A DNA stretch of 64,000 bases from Arthrospira sp. PCC 9108 (GTDB lineage: Bacteria > Cyanobacteriota > Cyanobacteriia > Cyanobacteriales > Microcoleaceae). Positions 19,276-27,070 of the stretch are shown here, in pieces; positions within the stretch are counted from its first letter, which is position 1, and every line of letters starts with the position of its first letter. The stretch lies in the NCBI GenBank assembly GCA_016745315.1, contig CP066886.1, forward strand, positions 5,022,501 to 5,086,500, given 5' to 3'. The position numbers and the translations under genes are program-made. The notes under the pieces were generated by a model. That model did no database searches. It was given only the letters and a program-made list of their open reading frames with translations, and was not told the DNA's origin.

Positions 19276-19596
19276 GTTACTCATTCTGCACTTAGTAATC
19301 ATAGCTAACGCTACGTCTGTTAGCTTGTCTACAATGAGTTGGTCAGATTTCCCTATGTAGATGTGATGATTGACGCTACCATCCCACCCTTTGAGGTTCC
19401 AGTAGGTAAAACCATTAATTGAGAGTTTTTTGCAAGCTGTAAATCGTTTACCATTAACCTCTACTGAAAAAGATTTATGGGTTTCTAGGTATTTAAACCA
19501 TTCTAAAGAACCTACTTCGATACAGATATTACCATGACCTACCAGAAACCCTTTGTAAGACCCTGTTAGTGTGACTACTGGGAGTAGCTTAGGCAT
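19270..19596 (-). CDS. Small DNA-binding-like protein with YIGKS motif
   Basis: 108 aa from the ATG at 19596, chosen because GGAGGTGA lies five bases upstream; a longer frame from 19635 lacks such a site. The pattern SLEWFKYLETHKSFSVEV ... TYWNLKGWDG ... HIYIGKSDQL resembles a short N-terminal module found in bacterial regulators and recombination proteins (W-x2-WL ... YW ... YIGKS ... LT). I infer nucleic-acid binding, perhaps as an excisionase or repressor, but the function is unproven. It is the last gene of the leftward block, ending inside the left inverted repeat, and overlaps its upstream neighbour by 8 bp. Confidence 0.65.
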   Translation of the reverse strand: MPKLLPVVTLTGSYKGFLVGHGNICIEVGSLEWFKYLETHKSFSVEVNGKRFTACKKLSINGFTYWNLKGWDGSVNHHIYIGKSDQLIVDKLTDVALAMITKCRMSNS

Positions 19597-19870
19597 GAAA
19601 ATCACCTCCCAGTAGGATATCGCTGTTATAACCATTAAGGTTACATTCAGGTGATATTACGTCTGAATCGAATCGAGTAATAATTGGATACTGAGATTCT
19701 ACCCATTTCTCGTGTACTGCCAGAAAGTCAATAGCGTAATTATGAGCAATTTCTGCTATCGTGATTCTATCCTCACGAGTTGCTGTTAAATTATTGCCAG
19801 CTAATCTGACAAAAATCTCCCTAGCCATTTCTGCAATAACCATCATTTTTTCTTGTTCAAACTCATTCAT
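19589..19870 (-). CDS. Hypothetical protein of the element (93 aa)
   Basis: Small acidic, largely helical protein with no family I recognise. It starts MNEFEQEKMMVIAEMAREIF; the C-terminus overlaps the ribosome site and start of the next gene by 8 bp, indicating translational coupling. Part of the closely packed leftward block. Confidence 0.6.
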   Translation of the reverse strand: MNEFEQEKMMVIAEMAREIFVRLAGNNLTATREDRITIAEIAHNYAIDFLAVHEKWVESQYPIITRFDSDVISPECNLNGYNSDILLGGDFHA

Positions 19871-19888
19871 GGCTTTATTTCCTATTGA

Positions 19889-20167
19889 TTAATTGAACTT
19901 GTGATCATCATTATCGGGGTGATTTTGATTATTGTTGTGTTCTGTAATTTTTGCATCAAGCAAGGCTTCAATACCTTTGAGTAACTCGATTTCCGCGTTT
20001 AAAAAATGCCTGTGGATTTGAATAAATTCGACAATTTCGTCGAATTGTTCAGATGTGATAGCAAGTTCTACTAAGTCAAGTAATCCTACAACGTTAGGAT
20101 TTAATCGATTACTCATGTAGCTATATTCTACTACGTTTAATCCGGGTGTACTTAATTTGATTGACAT
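19889..20167 (-). CDS. Hypothetical protein of the element (92 aa)
   Basis: Helical central region (VVGLLDLVELAITSEQFDEI) and an Asn/His/Asp-rich tail, no known domain. Lies 18 bp upstream of the next leftward gene, in the same apparent operon. No membrane segment. Confidence 0.6.
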   Translation of the reverse strand: MSIKLSTPGLNVVEYSYMSNRLNPNVVGLLDLVELAITSEQFDEIVEFIQIHRHFLNAEIELLKGIEALLDAKITEHNNNQNHPDNDDHKFN

Positions 20168-20229
20168 GGTTTTATCCTTTGATAGTGGTTAAGTTGTGAT
20201 AGTTTAACGTCATTTCGGAAGGGTTTAAA

Positions 20230-20451
20230 TTATTCAATTTTGGTTAGTAAATGCTTAATATAATTAAGCTGTTTTAGGAGTAATTGTTCCTTTGCGACTG
20301 CCAGGGAATACTCGGTTTGACAATCATTCATTATTGTTATCAAAGTATCCTTAGCGTCTTGTTTGGTAGCATTGTAAATCGTGGTGTCTACCATTTGTTT
20401 AAACGTTTTAAACCTTGTTTGAGTAATAGCGTCAATGTTATTTTGAGTCAT
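20230..20451 (-). CDS. Hypothetical small helical protein (73 aa)
   Basis: Predicted mostly alpha-helical (FKTFKQMVDTTIYNATKQDA, then a Leu-rich C-terminal helix LLLKQLNYIKHLLTK). It begins 13 bp downstream of the ATPase stop, preceded by GGAGGGA, so it is probably co-translated with the ATPase and could be an accessory or loader subunit. That role is inference from position only. Confidence 0.6.
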   Translation of the reverse strand: MTQNNIDAITQTRFKTFKQMVDTTIYNATKQDAKDTLITIMNDCQTEYSLAVAKEQLLLKQLNYIKHLLTKIE

Positions 20452-20464
20452 TTTAATTCCCTCC

Positions 20465-21664
20465 TTAAATAATTTGTTTCCAAACGTTTTTGCCGTTTTG
20501 ATTAATCATTGAATAGCCCCTGCTTTTCATTAGATTAGTCAACTCTGAAACATTAACGCGACTATCAAGATATCCATCTGTTTTAGCTCTCTCAATGGCT
20601 TCTTTTAACGCTTTCGGGTCGATATCAGTTACAACCTCGGTTAACTCAGGACATCCCGCGTTAATTGCCTGGTTGTTTTGTTTCATTTTTGCCTCAATAC
20701 TTTGGCTTATAAAGCTGTCTAAAAATTGTTCAGTACCCGATGATATTGTCAAAACCTTTTCATTTATTAACTCCCAGTAATCATTAAATTGTTTAATTGA
20801 CTCTATCAAAGGTGATTCATATATTAATGAATGTGTCGCGATAATCTCTAATGACAACCTACAATTGGTGATATCTTTTTTATGTTTCTGTAACAGTTTC
20901 TTAGCTTTACTGTATTGATTGCAGTTATCGAGATTTCGCCAGAAAATCTCTAATTGAGATGATAGCTTGTCTAGCGTTATATCCTCAATATCGCTTAATT
21001 CGTTTAATTCAAAATGATTCCCTCTATATTCCTCTGATGTCATAGTCTCTCGTTTTTTAAACCATATAGGAAACATCCGTCTTTTGAGTTCGTTTAACTC
21101 CCAAAATGTCCACAATGGATGTATTGAATTAATCACCTTTAAAGCGAAAGCATTAAAAATCATGTTAGTTCCCGGTGTCTGACTACTGATGGTTATTCGG
21201 CTATTTTTGCGGTTTAACACCTTGAAAAGCGATAACATATTCTCATTTTCAATTAATAAGCTAGGGGTGATATCTTCCCATACCAATATAAAATTTTTCT
21301 CAAATTCACATTGAAGGGGGTCATAAAATCGTTCATGTTGTATCTTGTTTCTCAGTGAAGCGAAAGTGCTATTAGCAAGCACCGAGGTTGTCTTGTATAG
21401 TTCAGATGCTACGGTAGCTATCTGTGACTTTCCAGTACCGCTAGACCCCCAAAGGAACAGGATGCCAGCTGTACTCATAAGGGTTACTGGAGACGCTATA
21501 AACGAGGCGATAATTGGAAACTGAATATCAGGATATGGTAGAACACAGACAGCCCGTAAAACAGACTCTAATTGCTCACCCAGGTTGCCTTCTGTGATTA
21601 TTTCTTCTAGTTCAGATGACATCTGACTTCTAATTAGTCTATAATCAATATAGTCCTCAGACAT
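20465..21664 (-). CDS. P-loop ATPase of the element (replication or packaging type)
   Basis: 399 aa. Walker A GILFLWGSSGTGKSQIA is near residue 87 and a Walker B-like hydrophobic strand with acid pair (FILVWEDITPS) near 145. SRITISSQTPG and a basic stretch (LKRRMFPIWFKKR) follow, consistent with sensor regions of AAA+/SF3-like replicative ATPases encoded by plasmids and small viruses. The C-terminus (residues 330-399) looks like a small winged-helix module (LKEAIERAKTDGYLDSRVNV). I cannot separate a helicase or helicase loader from a genome-packaging ATPase by eye. It is the only clear NTPase in the element and so the best marker for its lineage. Confidence 0.75.
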   Translation of the reverse strand: MSEDYIDYRLIRSQMSSELEEIITEGNLGEQLESVLRAVCVLPYPDIQFPIIASFIASPVTLMSTAGILFLWGSSGTGKSQIATVASELYKTTSVLANSTFASLRNKIQHERFYDPLQCEFEKNFILVWEDITPSLLIENENMLSLFKVLNRKNSRITISSQTPGTNMIFNAFALKVINSIHPLWTFWELNELKRRMFPIWFKKRETMTSEEYRGNHFELNELSDIEDITLDKLSSQLEIFWRNLDNCNQYSKAKKLLQKHKKDITNCRLSLEIIATHSLIYESPLIESIKQFNDYWELINEKVLTISSGTEQFLDSFISQSIEAKMKQNNQAINAGCPELTEVVTDIDPKALKEAIERAKTDGYLDSRVNVSELTNLMKSRGYSMINQNGKNVWKQII

Positions 21665-21715
21665 GGTAGTAACCTCTTATCGCTCTTGACTTGTTGACAT
21701 GGTATGGTGGTTATT

Positions 21716-21737
21716 CCCCCCTAAATATTTAGGGGGG
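21716..21737. promoter_or_regulatory. Perfect 22-bp palindrome upstream of the ATPase gene
   Basis: CCCCCCTAAA and TATTTAGGGGGG form an uninterrupted perfect palindrome between two leftward genes, 52 bp before the ATPase start. It has no U tract on the leftward side, so an operator for a dimeric repressor fits as well as a terminator. Confidence 0.6.
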
Positions 21738-21749
21738 ATTTATTTGTGA

Positions 21750-22466
21750 CTACATTAATCGCAGTAATTCAATTAATGCAATTAATACATTAGAATCAAG
21801 TTGTTTAACCTTGTTATAAAGACTCTCAAAGCTAGGGTCACAATCCAAAACCTTAGCCCCTTCTGTTAACCTTTCCTCGAAGGTTTTGTATTTTGCCTTT
21901 CCATTAAATCCTGCTTTATTTTTAGTTTTGGATTCAATGAAAGCGTCAATATCTCCGATTGAGTAAGTAGCGAAAGATTGATTGAATGGATTAATACATT
22001 CAATTTCTAAGATATTAGAAATATCAGAGTTTAAATTATCGTCTCCGATATTTCCCTCTAATATCCTGTCAGAAGGTCTGACTGATGATTGACTTAGATT
22101 TATTGTTGCTGTAAACATCACAGAACCGTCTGTAAGCATTGAGTCACTTTCGACTATTTTAAGCAATGCGAGTTCTGGAGATGTAGGGCTATATTCTCGT
22201 TTTTTGCCGTTATATTCAGTCTCGTATTTTTCAATATAAAACCGTACAGCAATTAATTCTTTATCACCTTGGGAATAACTCCAATCCCTATCATTGAAGT
22301 TAGAAAAATCCCCTGATACACCTTTCCCGAATATCCATAAATGAGGTGACTTAATTCGGAATTATGCATAATCAACAATTAGAAAGGTTGCCGTTTCACC
22401 GGGCTTAACTGCACTGCAATAACTAAATTTATCGTCCTGTTTTTTGCCGTAATATCCGATACTCAT
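21750..22466 (-). pseudogene. Element gene with an in-frame TAA (about 238 codons)
   Basis: One continuous frame runs from an ATG at 22466 (MSIGYYGKKQDDKFSYC) to the stop at 21750, broken only by TAA at 22362-22364 after about 34 codons. Sequence on both sides looks coding (..GETATFLIVDYA, stop, FRIKSPHLWIFGKGVS..). The downstream part alone would need internal initiation near 22166. No family recognised; the second half is acidic and ends in a helix (LDSNVLIALIELLRLM). The start overlaps the neighbouring upstream gene by 38 bp. Likely a nonsense mutation; readthrough or a sequencing error are alternatives. Confidence 0.65.
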
Positions 22467-22794
22467 GATTAACTATCCTTTGATGATTGATTATGACGTT
22501 TGAAATTTTTTTGCATACCTCCCAAAATTGAGGGTTACCAACAATTGATACTCGTAGGCTGCCTTCATTTGTCAACCTTGCTGTAGCGTGACCTCTGTAG
22601 TCCCCCCTAGGGCTATAACAACCCATATAGGAATAAGCTAAATCAAGGATTTCCTGGGTTTTATGTTCCTTTATAGGGGTTAGTATCCGGTAGGCTATTT
22701 GAGTGGTTTCTGACTCAAATAGGTGTGGGTTATAGGTGGTGTTTATTAACTCACCGTCAATGGAAAATAACCCCTTGTAGTGCAGTTTATTCAT
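22429..22794 (-). CDS. Hypothetical protein of the element (121 aa)
   Basis: Begins MNKLHYKGLFSIDGELINTT and has an alternating beta/alpha look with a conserved-seeming core (YMGCYSPRGDYRGHATARL). No family recognised. The ATG overlaps the stop of the nuclease-like gene upstream (GAATAA/ATGAATAA), and its 3' end overlaps the next gene by 38 bp. Confidence 0.6.
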   Translation of the reverse strand: MNKLHYKGLFSIDGELINTTYNPHLFESETTQIAYRILTPIKEHKTQEILDLAYSYMGCYSPRGDYRGHATARLTNEGSLRVSIVGNPQFWEVCKKISNVIINHQRIVNHEYRILRQKTGR

Positions 22795-23191
22795 TGTTTA
22801 CCCTTGGAATCTCTAAGTTTTTCCAAAGCCCCTTAAACTCGTCGATATTGATAAATGAGATGCCTTGCCATCGGTAGGATGTCCCCCTTATAACAAACCA
22901 ACACTGATTGACTAAACCAGGATTAAGGTACTGCAATAACTGCATTTTTAGCTTAAATGAATCAGTTAATACTCCCTTAACTTCGATGTAACGATTAAAG
23001 AACGGACTCTAAAAATCTGGAATCCAGGTGATATTTTTCCAAGGTTTTGCATGTTCAATTAATGTCATTTTAGGGTGAACAATTAATTGATTATCATGTT
23101 TTCGTAGAAGGTGATAAACCCTACATTCAAATGCACTTGGAAAATAATAGCCGTCTATTTTTTGTCCTCTAGCATTGTATTTATTTTTCAT
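22787..23191 (-). pseudogene. DUF1064-like PDDEXK nuclease broken by an amber codon
   Basis: The frame starts MKNKYNARGQKIDGYYFPSA and shows the DUF1064 pattern of phage Holliday-junction or VRR-like nucleases: a conserved Glu in SAFECRVYHLL, the catalytic Asp in ITWIPDF, and the distal YIEVKG motif. A TAG at 23009-23011 falls directly after PDF, between the catalytic Asp and the E-x-K pair, then the frame stays open for 73 more codons to TAA at 22787. Without readthrough no active site can form. Overlaps both neighbours slightly. The family call rests on motif spacing and is tentative. Confidence 0.6.
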
Positions 23192-23531
23192 CTTTTGGGT
23201 ACACTCCGAAAGATGTATTAGGATTATCAGGTTCTCTATCCCCGCCGTTTTCGGCTTGATATATATTCCATTCTTCTCTGTAGAACTCTAGGGCTTCTGT
23301 ACAAATTTCCTCAAGTTTGTCAGGATGTAATGGGATTAATTTTTTAAGAATTTCGCCTATAAAATAAGCAATAAAATCCTTATCAAACTTAACTAAAGTT
23401 GATGGCCACGTAAACCCCTTTACGCCTGAAATTGGAACTTTGATATATAGGGAATGACCGATATACATCAAGGGGGTTAACGTGATGTTTCGTAGGTTAA
23501 GCCTAACCTCGGACCAATGACGTGGTATCAT
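23181..23531 (-). CDS. Hypothetical protein of the element (116 aa)
   Basis: Starts MIPRHWSEVRLNLRNITLTP; a predicted beta-rich N-terminal half and a helical half (FIAYFIGEILKKLIPLHPDK) ending in a disordered acidic tail. No family recognised. It overlaps the nuclease-like gene by 11 bp, consistent with coupled translation. Confidence 0.6.
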   Translation of the reverse strand: MIPRHWSEVRLNLRNITLTPLMYIGHSLYIKVPISGVKGFTWPSTLVKFDKDFIAYFIGEILKKLIPLHPDKLEEICTEALEFYREEWNIYQAENGGDREPDNPNTSFGVYPKDEK

Positions 23532-23558
23532 GCTATAATTTCCTAATGCTTAGTGGCT

Positions 23559-23613
23559 ACCGCTTATGTGCTTTTAAAATAGAGTCCCTAAAAAATTTAC
23601 ACATAAGCGGTTT
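23559..23613. promoter_or_regulatory. Inverted repeat between leftward element genes
   Basis: CCGCTTATGTG and CACATAAGCGG, an 11-bp perfect inverted repeat with a loop of roughly 35 nt, lie between the stop at 23630 and the start at 23531. It could form a terminator-like stem or serve as a protein-binding site; neither strand shows a classical stem-plus-U-tract in the leftward direction. Confidence 0.45.
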
Positions 23614-23629
23614 TGTTTTTGGTGTGGGA

Positions 23630-24094
23630 TTAATCTAACCAACTAGAAAATGGGTTGACTTCATTATCTTCATCCTCTAAATCACTCTCAGAGCCCAATA
23701 GATGGTCTTCGAGGGCGTTAATATCATCTTGGATGGCTCCCGTAACCTTACGAGGTAGCTTTACTCCACCTGCTTTTAATAGCGTCAGGATTGCGTTGGT
23801 GACTCGTTTAAGTGTGGCAATCTCTGAATATGTCAGATAAAAGGTATTTGAGTTGATAATCTCCGACGTTTGGAGTTTGTTGGTCAATGATTGAATTAAT
23901 GAAGTTTTGGGGTAAGGAAGGTAAGTATTAACCAACTCCAGAAACTTAGTAAACTGATTAAACCGACTCAACGTCTCTTGGTATTCTGTAGGAGTCAATA
24001 CTTTATTAGTATTGACATTAGTTACATTTTCTACAGTTACGCTACCTTCAATTGATTCTGTAACTGTATAGTTACCTTGCTCTTTTGAATTCAC
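23630..24094 (-). CDS. Hypothetical acidic helical protein (154 aa)
   Basis: The N-terminal 30 residues are Thr/Val/Asn-rich (TVTESIEGSVTVENVTNVNT), the middle is helical, and the tail is highly acidic (SESDLEDEDNEVNP). No family recognised. Upstream is a 190-bp very AT-rich gap without genes, so it may head its own transcript for the replication-like genes to its left. Confidence 0.6.
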   Translation of the reverse strand: MNSKEQGNYTVTESIEGSVTVENVTNVNTNKVLTPTEYQETLSRFNQFTKFLELVNTYLPYPKTSLIQSLTNKLQTSEIINSNTFYLTYSEIATLKRVTNAILTLLKAGGVKLPRKVTGAIQDDINALEDHLLGSESDLEDEDNEVNPFSSWLD

Positions 24095-24287
24095 TGTATT
24101 TAATTAAAATTATCTTATCTAATTAATTTATTAAAAATAAACATAAATTATACAATTTACACTTATTTATAAAAATATCAAGTATTACATTAAGTATATA
24201 TAGAATGTACAAATAATAACCAATACAAAAAACTCGTTAATCCTATTTTGTGAGTTAACGGGTATATACTTAGTAACAAGATAGTTA
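24095..24287. other. AT-rich intergenic gap within the leftward block
   Basis: About 190 bp, dominated by A/T runs and TTAATTAA-like stretches, the longest gap in the leftward block. It separates the virion-like genes (24288-28744) from the replication-like genes (19270-24094). Promoter or origin function is possible; I see no iterons. Confidence 0.4.
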
Positions 24288-24929
24288 TTATGGATTGTTG
24301 CCTGTTGTCTCAGGTAAAGCGCTAAGGTTTCCTTGTACTTGATTAGCTGCTTCAGTTCTACCTGTGGTTAGTTCTCCTAGGTTATCGAGGGTAATTTCAG
24401 ATTCAGCCGGAATACGAAACATTGAGTTATAGGTTCTAATACTCGCGGGTTGTTTGCTCCAGTAATGAGCAAAAACATATAGCAAGGAATTAATCGAGAA
24501 AATTTGAGGAACTTTTAAACCAATAAATCTTAGCTTCCTATCACCCGCGTTAACTCCTGATGTGCGATATGTTCTCCATACTCCACCCATAGAGGCAGGA
24601 GCTTCTACAAAAATCTTTGTGTACTCTATACGTTTCCATGACCTAACTCTAGCCCCTGGTATGATATTACGCCTATTAGCATTAGTTGATGTAGTTCCAC
24701 TAACGGGAGGTCTCCAGATAGTTAAGTCTCGCACCAGGACGGGTTCCTGTGTTACGGCGTTATCGGATAGCGTATAAAGCAGCAACATAGGCATTGGGAT
24801 AACATACTTTGATGTCTTGTCTACTGGAGCCTCAACCATCAAACTCCTGCCGATACAAGTGCCTTTCGGTTCCGCTAGTTTAGCAACAAAATTTGCTTTA
24901 TATTTATCGTAAGCATCATTTAATGGCAT
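24288..24929 (-). CDS. Hypothetical protein, possible structural protein (213 aa)
   Basis: 213 aa, beta-rich, with a Gly/Thr/Pro-rich tail and no signal peptide. Segments such as YVIPMPMLLLYTLSDNAV and RFIGLKVPQIFSINSLLYVF suggest a compact beta-sandwich or jelly-roll-like fold, but I recognise no family. It lies in a group of four genes with the composition expected of virion components (a small 83-aa protein, this protein, a 386-aa protein and an amphipathic 181-aa protein). A capsid role is a guess. Confidence 0.6.
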   Translation of the reverse strand: MPLNDAYDKYKANFVAKLAEPKGTCIGRSLMVEAPVDKTSKYVIPMPMLLLYTLSDNAVTQEPVLVRDLTIWRPPVSGTTSTNANRRNIIPGARVRSWKRIEYTKIFVEAPASMGGVWRTYRTSGVNAGDRKLRFIGLKVPQIFSINSLLYVFAHYWSKQPASIRTYNSMFRIPAESEITLDNLGELTTGRTEAANQVQGNLSALPETTGNNP

Positions 24930-25009
24930 AATTTAACCTCATTAATTATCAAACAAAACCTTAGATAGGTAGACATTAACACTATTGTTGTCTACCTAGT
25001 TAATGAACC

Positions 25010-25261
25010 CTAGTCAACAAAAACAGCAATAGCTTCTACATCGATAGAGCCATTAGTAGCATCCAAAACATCATCAGTAGGGATTGTTAGGGATACTGTC
25101 ACAGCTCCAGTTGCCATGTTGCGGGTATAAGCTGTAACTACCGTTACACCATTAGGGTTTCTAGTTGCGTTTATCTGTGCACGTTGAACTTGCTCGATAA
25201 CTTCTAACAATTGGTGTTCGAGAGTGGGACCATTAAGAGTTACGGGGCTTGCCATAGTCAT
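25010..25261 (-). CDS. Hypothetical small beta-rich protein (83 aa)
   Basis: 83 aa, starts MTMASPVTLNGPTLEHQLLE behind GAGGTAATGACT. It has one helix (EQVQRAQINATRN), then a beta-rich Thr/Val stretch (TVVTAYTRNMATGAVTVSLT). No family recognised. Ideal spacing and composition suggest strong translation, and a minor or major virion component is possible. Confidence 0.6.
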   Translation of the reverse strand: MTMASPVTLNGPTLEHQLLEVIEQVQRAQINATRNPNGVTVVTAYTRNMATGAVTVSLTIPTDDVLDATNGSIDVEAIAVFVD

Positions 25262-25373
25262 TACCTCTAATAAATCAATAGTAATAAGATAGCACCAAAC
25301 TGATATAGGTGTTAGCTATATTTTCGTTAAGGAAATGCTACATATATGTAGCTTCTATTCAATGAAAACTACA

Positions 25374-26534
25374 TTAAGCTGTAGTTGGTGGCTGACTCCC
25401 AGTTTTAATTTCTAACGACGTTCTAGTAGCTGTTCTGATTGCGTCATCTACCCACTTAGGTTTCTTCTCAAAATGTAAAGGAATTTTTACTTTAGACTTC
25501 CTAGGGTCTTTGTACATTGCCAAAACACTATTCTCTCCCATATCGATTTTGGCTTGTTCAAATTTATCAATTAATTCCCAGTTAAGTATTTTAACCTCCG
25601 ATATATACATTTTTGTTTCCTTTATTCGTTTCGCATTTTCCCTACCGCCAAAACCTTTCCTTTCCTCAAATAGTAAAGGATAAACAATTGAAGAATTTGT
25701 TAATTGTACTAAATCCTTGCAAATACGTTCAGCATCTGACTTGCTAGATTCATTCACAAAAAACGAGAATGTTCTACCATTTCGCATATTGCAGGTTACT
25801 TTGATATTGCCTTTTGTGAACGCTGATTTACTAGGTTGAGTAAATATCCTTTGTAATTTATCCCAGGTTATTTCGTGTCTTTCTACTGATGGGAGTTCTA
25901 TTTGAGTTTTTTGTAGTTTTGACCGTCTTTCCTTAGTCCAATATGGAGGTTTTTCGTAGTTATATAAAATAAAGGTTAACTGAATTTTTAAATTACTACT
26001 ATTCGGAACTTCAGAGATATCACCGGAACCCACAAATTGCCCTATATCACGATTACCTAGTATTTCAGTTTGAGCTAACACATTTGCTACATTTTCTTGA
26101 AGGTTTCTTAATGATGATACTAGTCTAAATCGCTCTCCACCATTTTCTACAACCGCGTTAACTAATTGTTGTTGTCTATTTTCCTCAATGCGTTGTAATG
26201 CAATATATTCATCTAATCCTTGAGCAACTAAAATAATCGCTTCTTTACAATTATCTGAGAATTCCTCCCAAAATTCTTCACTACTATCTTGATTCCAAAT
26301 AGTGTTAATATTTCCGTCATAGCTTTCTGGTAATTTCTCCCTAGCTTCCCTTCTCTGTTTACCGAAACTCCATTCCTCACCTTTTTCGTCACCCCACTTT
26401 TCAATCGTTCCTTTACCACCAGGAACCATTGAAACAATAGCCGTTGCAAGTGTTGAAGGACTTTTATCTAAAAACATTTTAACAACCCGTCTACCATGTT
26501 TAAACAGTTGCCATGCTATGGCTTTCATAGCCAT
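25374..26534 (-). CDS. Hypothetical protein of the element (386 aa)
   Basis: The N-terminal 45 residues are hydrophobic and basic (IAWQLFKHGRRVVKMFL), followed by a charged helical region (residues 50-150) and a mixed alpha/beta second half. No family recognised. Its ATG lies 10 bp inside the end of the preceding 181-aa gene, so the two are translationally coupled and probably act together. The tail is Thr/Pro-rich. Confidence 0.6.
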   Translation of the reverse strand: MAMKAIAWQLFKHGRRVVKMFLDKSPSTLATAIVSMVPGGKGTIEKWGDEKGEEWSFGKQRREAREKLPESYDGNINTIWNQDSSEEFWEEFSDNCKEAIILVAQGLDEYIALQRIEENRQQQLVNAVVENGGERFRLVSSLRNLQENVANVLAQTEILGNRDIGQFVGSGDISEVPNSSNLKIQLTFILYNYEKPPYWTKERRSKLQKTQIELPSVERHEITWDKLQRIFTQPSKSAFTKGNIKVTCNMRNGRTFSFFVNESSKSDAERICKDLVQLTNSSIVYPLLFEERKGFGGRENAKRIKETKMYISEVKILNWELIDKFEQAKIDMGENSVLAMYKDPRKSKVKIPLHFEKKPKWVDDAIRTATRTSLEIKTGSQPPTTA

Positions 26535-27070
26535 GCAAATGATTGTTTAACGTATGAGCCGAAAGCTGTAGATACTTCCATAAGCATTTCAGGTCCCTTG
26601 CTTAAGGCAATGTGCATAGCAGCGGCTTTGTTGATAAATGCAATACCAATGGTAGGCAATACTCCACAAACTAATTTACCTGCCATATTACCCAAAAAAC
26701 CGGCGGTAGTACTAATAAATTGATTAGCAATATTCATCATATTTTTGTCTATCTGTTCATCTGATATATTCCAGTTGAAATTCCAGAAACTATCCCAATT
26801 AGACGTGATAAATCGTGCTACTTTCTCAAAACTAAAGTTAGATAAAAACTTAGTAATTCCTTCCCATAACCAACCTCCAAAACTTTTGCCCCATTCAACA
26901 ACTTTACCAGTTATTTTTGCCCATAGCTTGCCAAACCAACCCATCTCTTGAGTAGATGTTCTCTGAGCTAAATTAACTTGTCTAACGCCATTCCTACCTA
27001 TACTGCTACGAGTTTGACGGCTAGACAAGCTACGAGTACTCCTTAGCATTCTTGCACTTCTGGCAACCAT
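26525..27070 (-). CDS. Arg-rich and amphipathic membrane-associated protein (181 aa)
   Basis: Residues 1-40 are Arg/Ser-rich (MLRSTRSLSSRQTRSSIG), like a DNA-binding or packaged-protein tail. Residues 43-90 are Trp/Phe-rich and amphipathic (WFGKLWAKITGKVVEWGKSF). Residues 110-150 are hydrophobic with Gly (FLGNMAGKLVCGVLPTIGIA) and may span a membrane. No family recognised. This mix fits membrane-interacting virion proteins of tailless or filamentous viruses, but that is inference. Overlaps both neighbours by a few bases. Confidence 0.6.
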   Translation of the reverse strand: MVARSARMLRSTRSLSSRQTRSSIGRNGVRQVNLAQRTSTQEMGWFGKLWAKITGKVVEWGKSFGGWLWEGITKFLSNFSFEKVARFITSNWDSFWNFNWNISDEQIDKNMMNIANQFISTTAGFLGNMAGKLVCGVLPTIGIAFINKAAAMHIALSKGPEMLMEVSTAFGSYVKQSFAWL

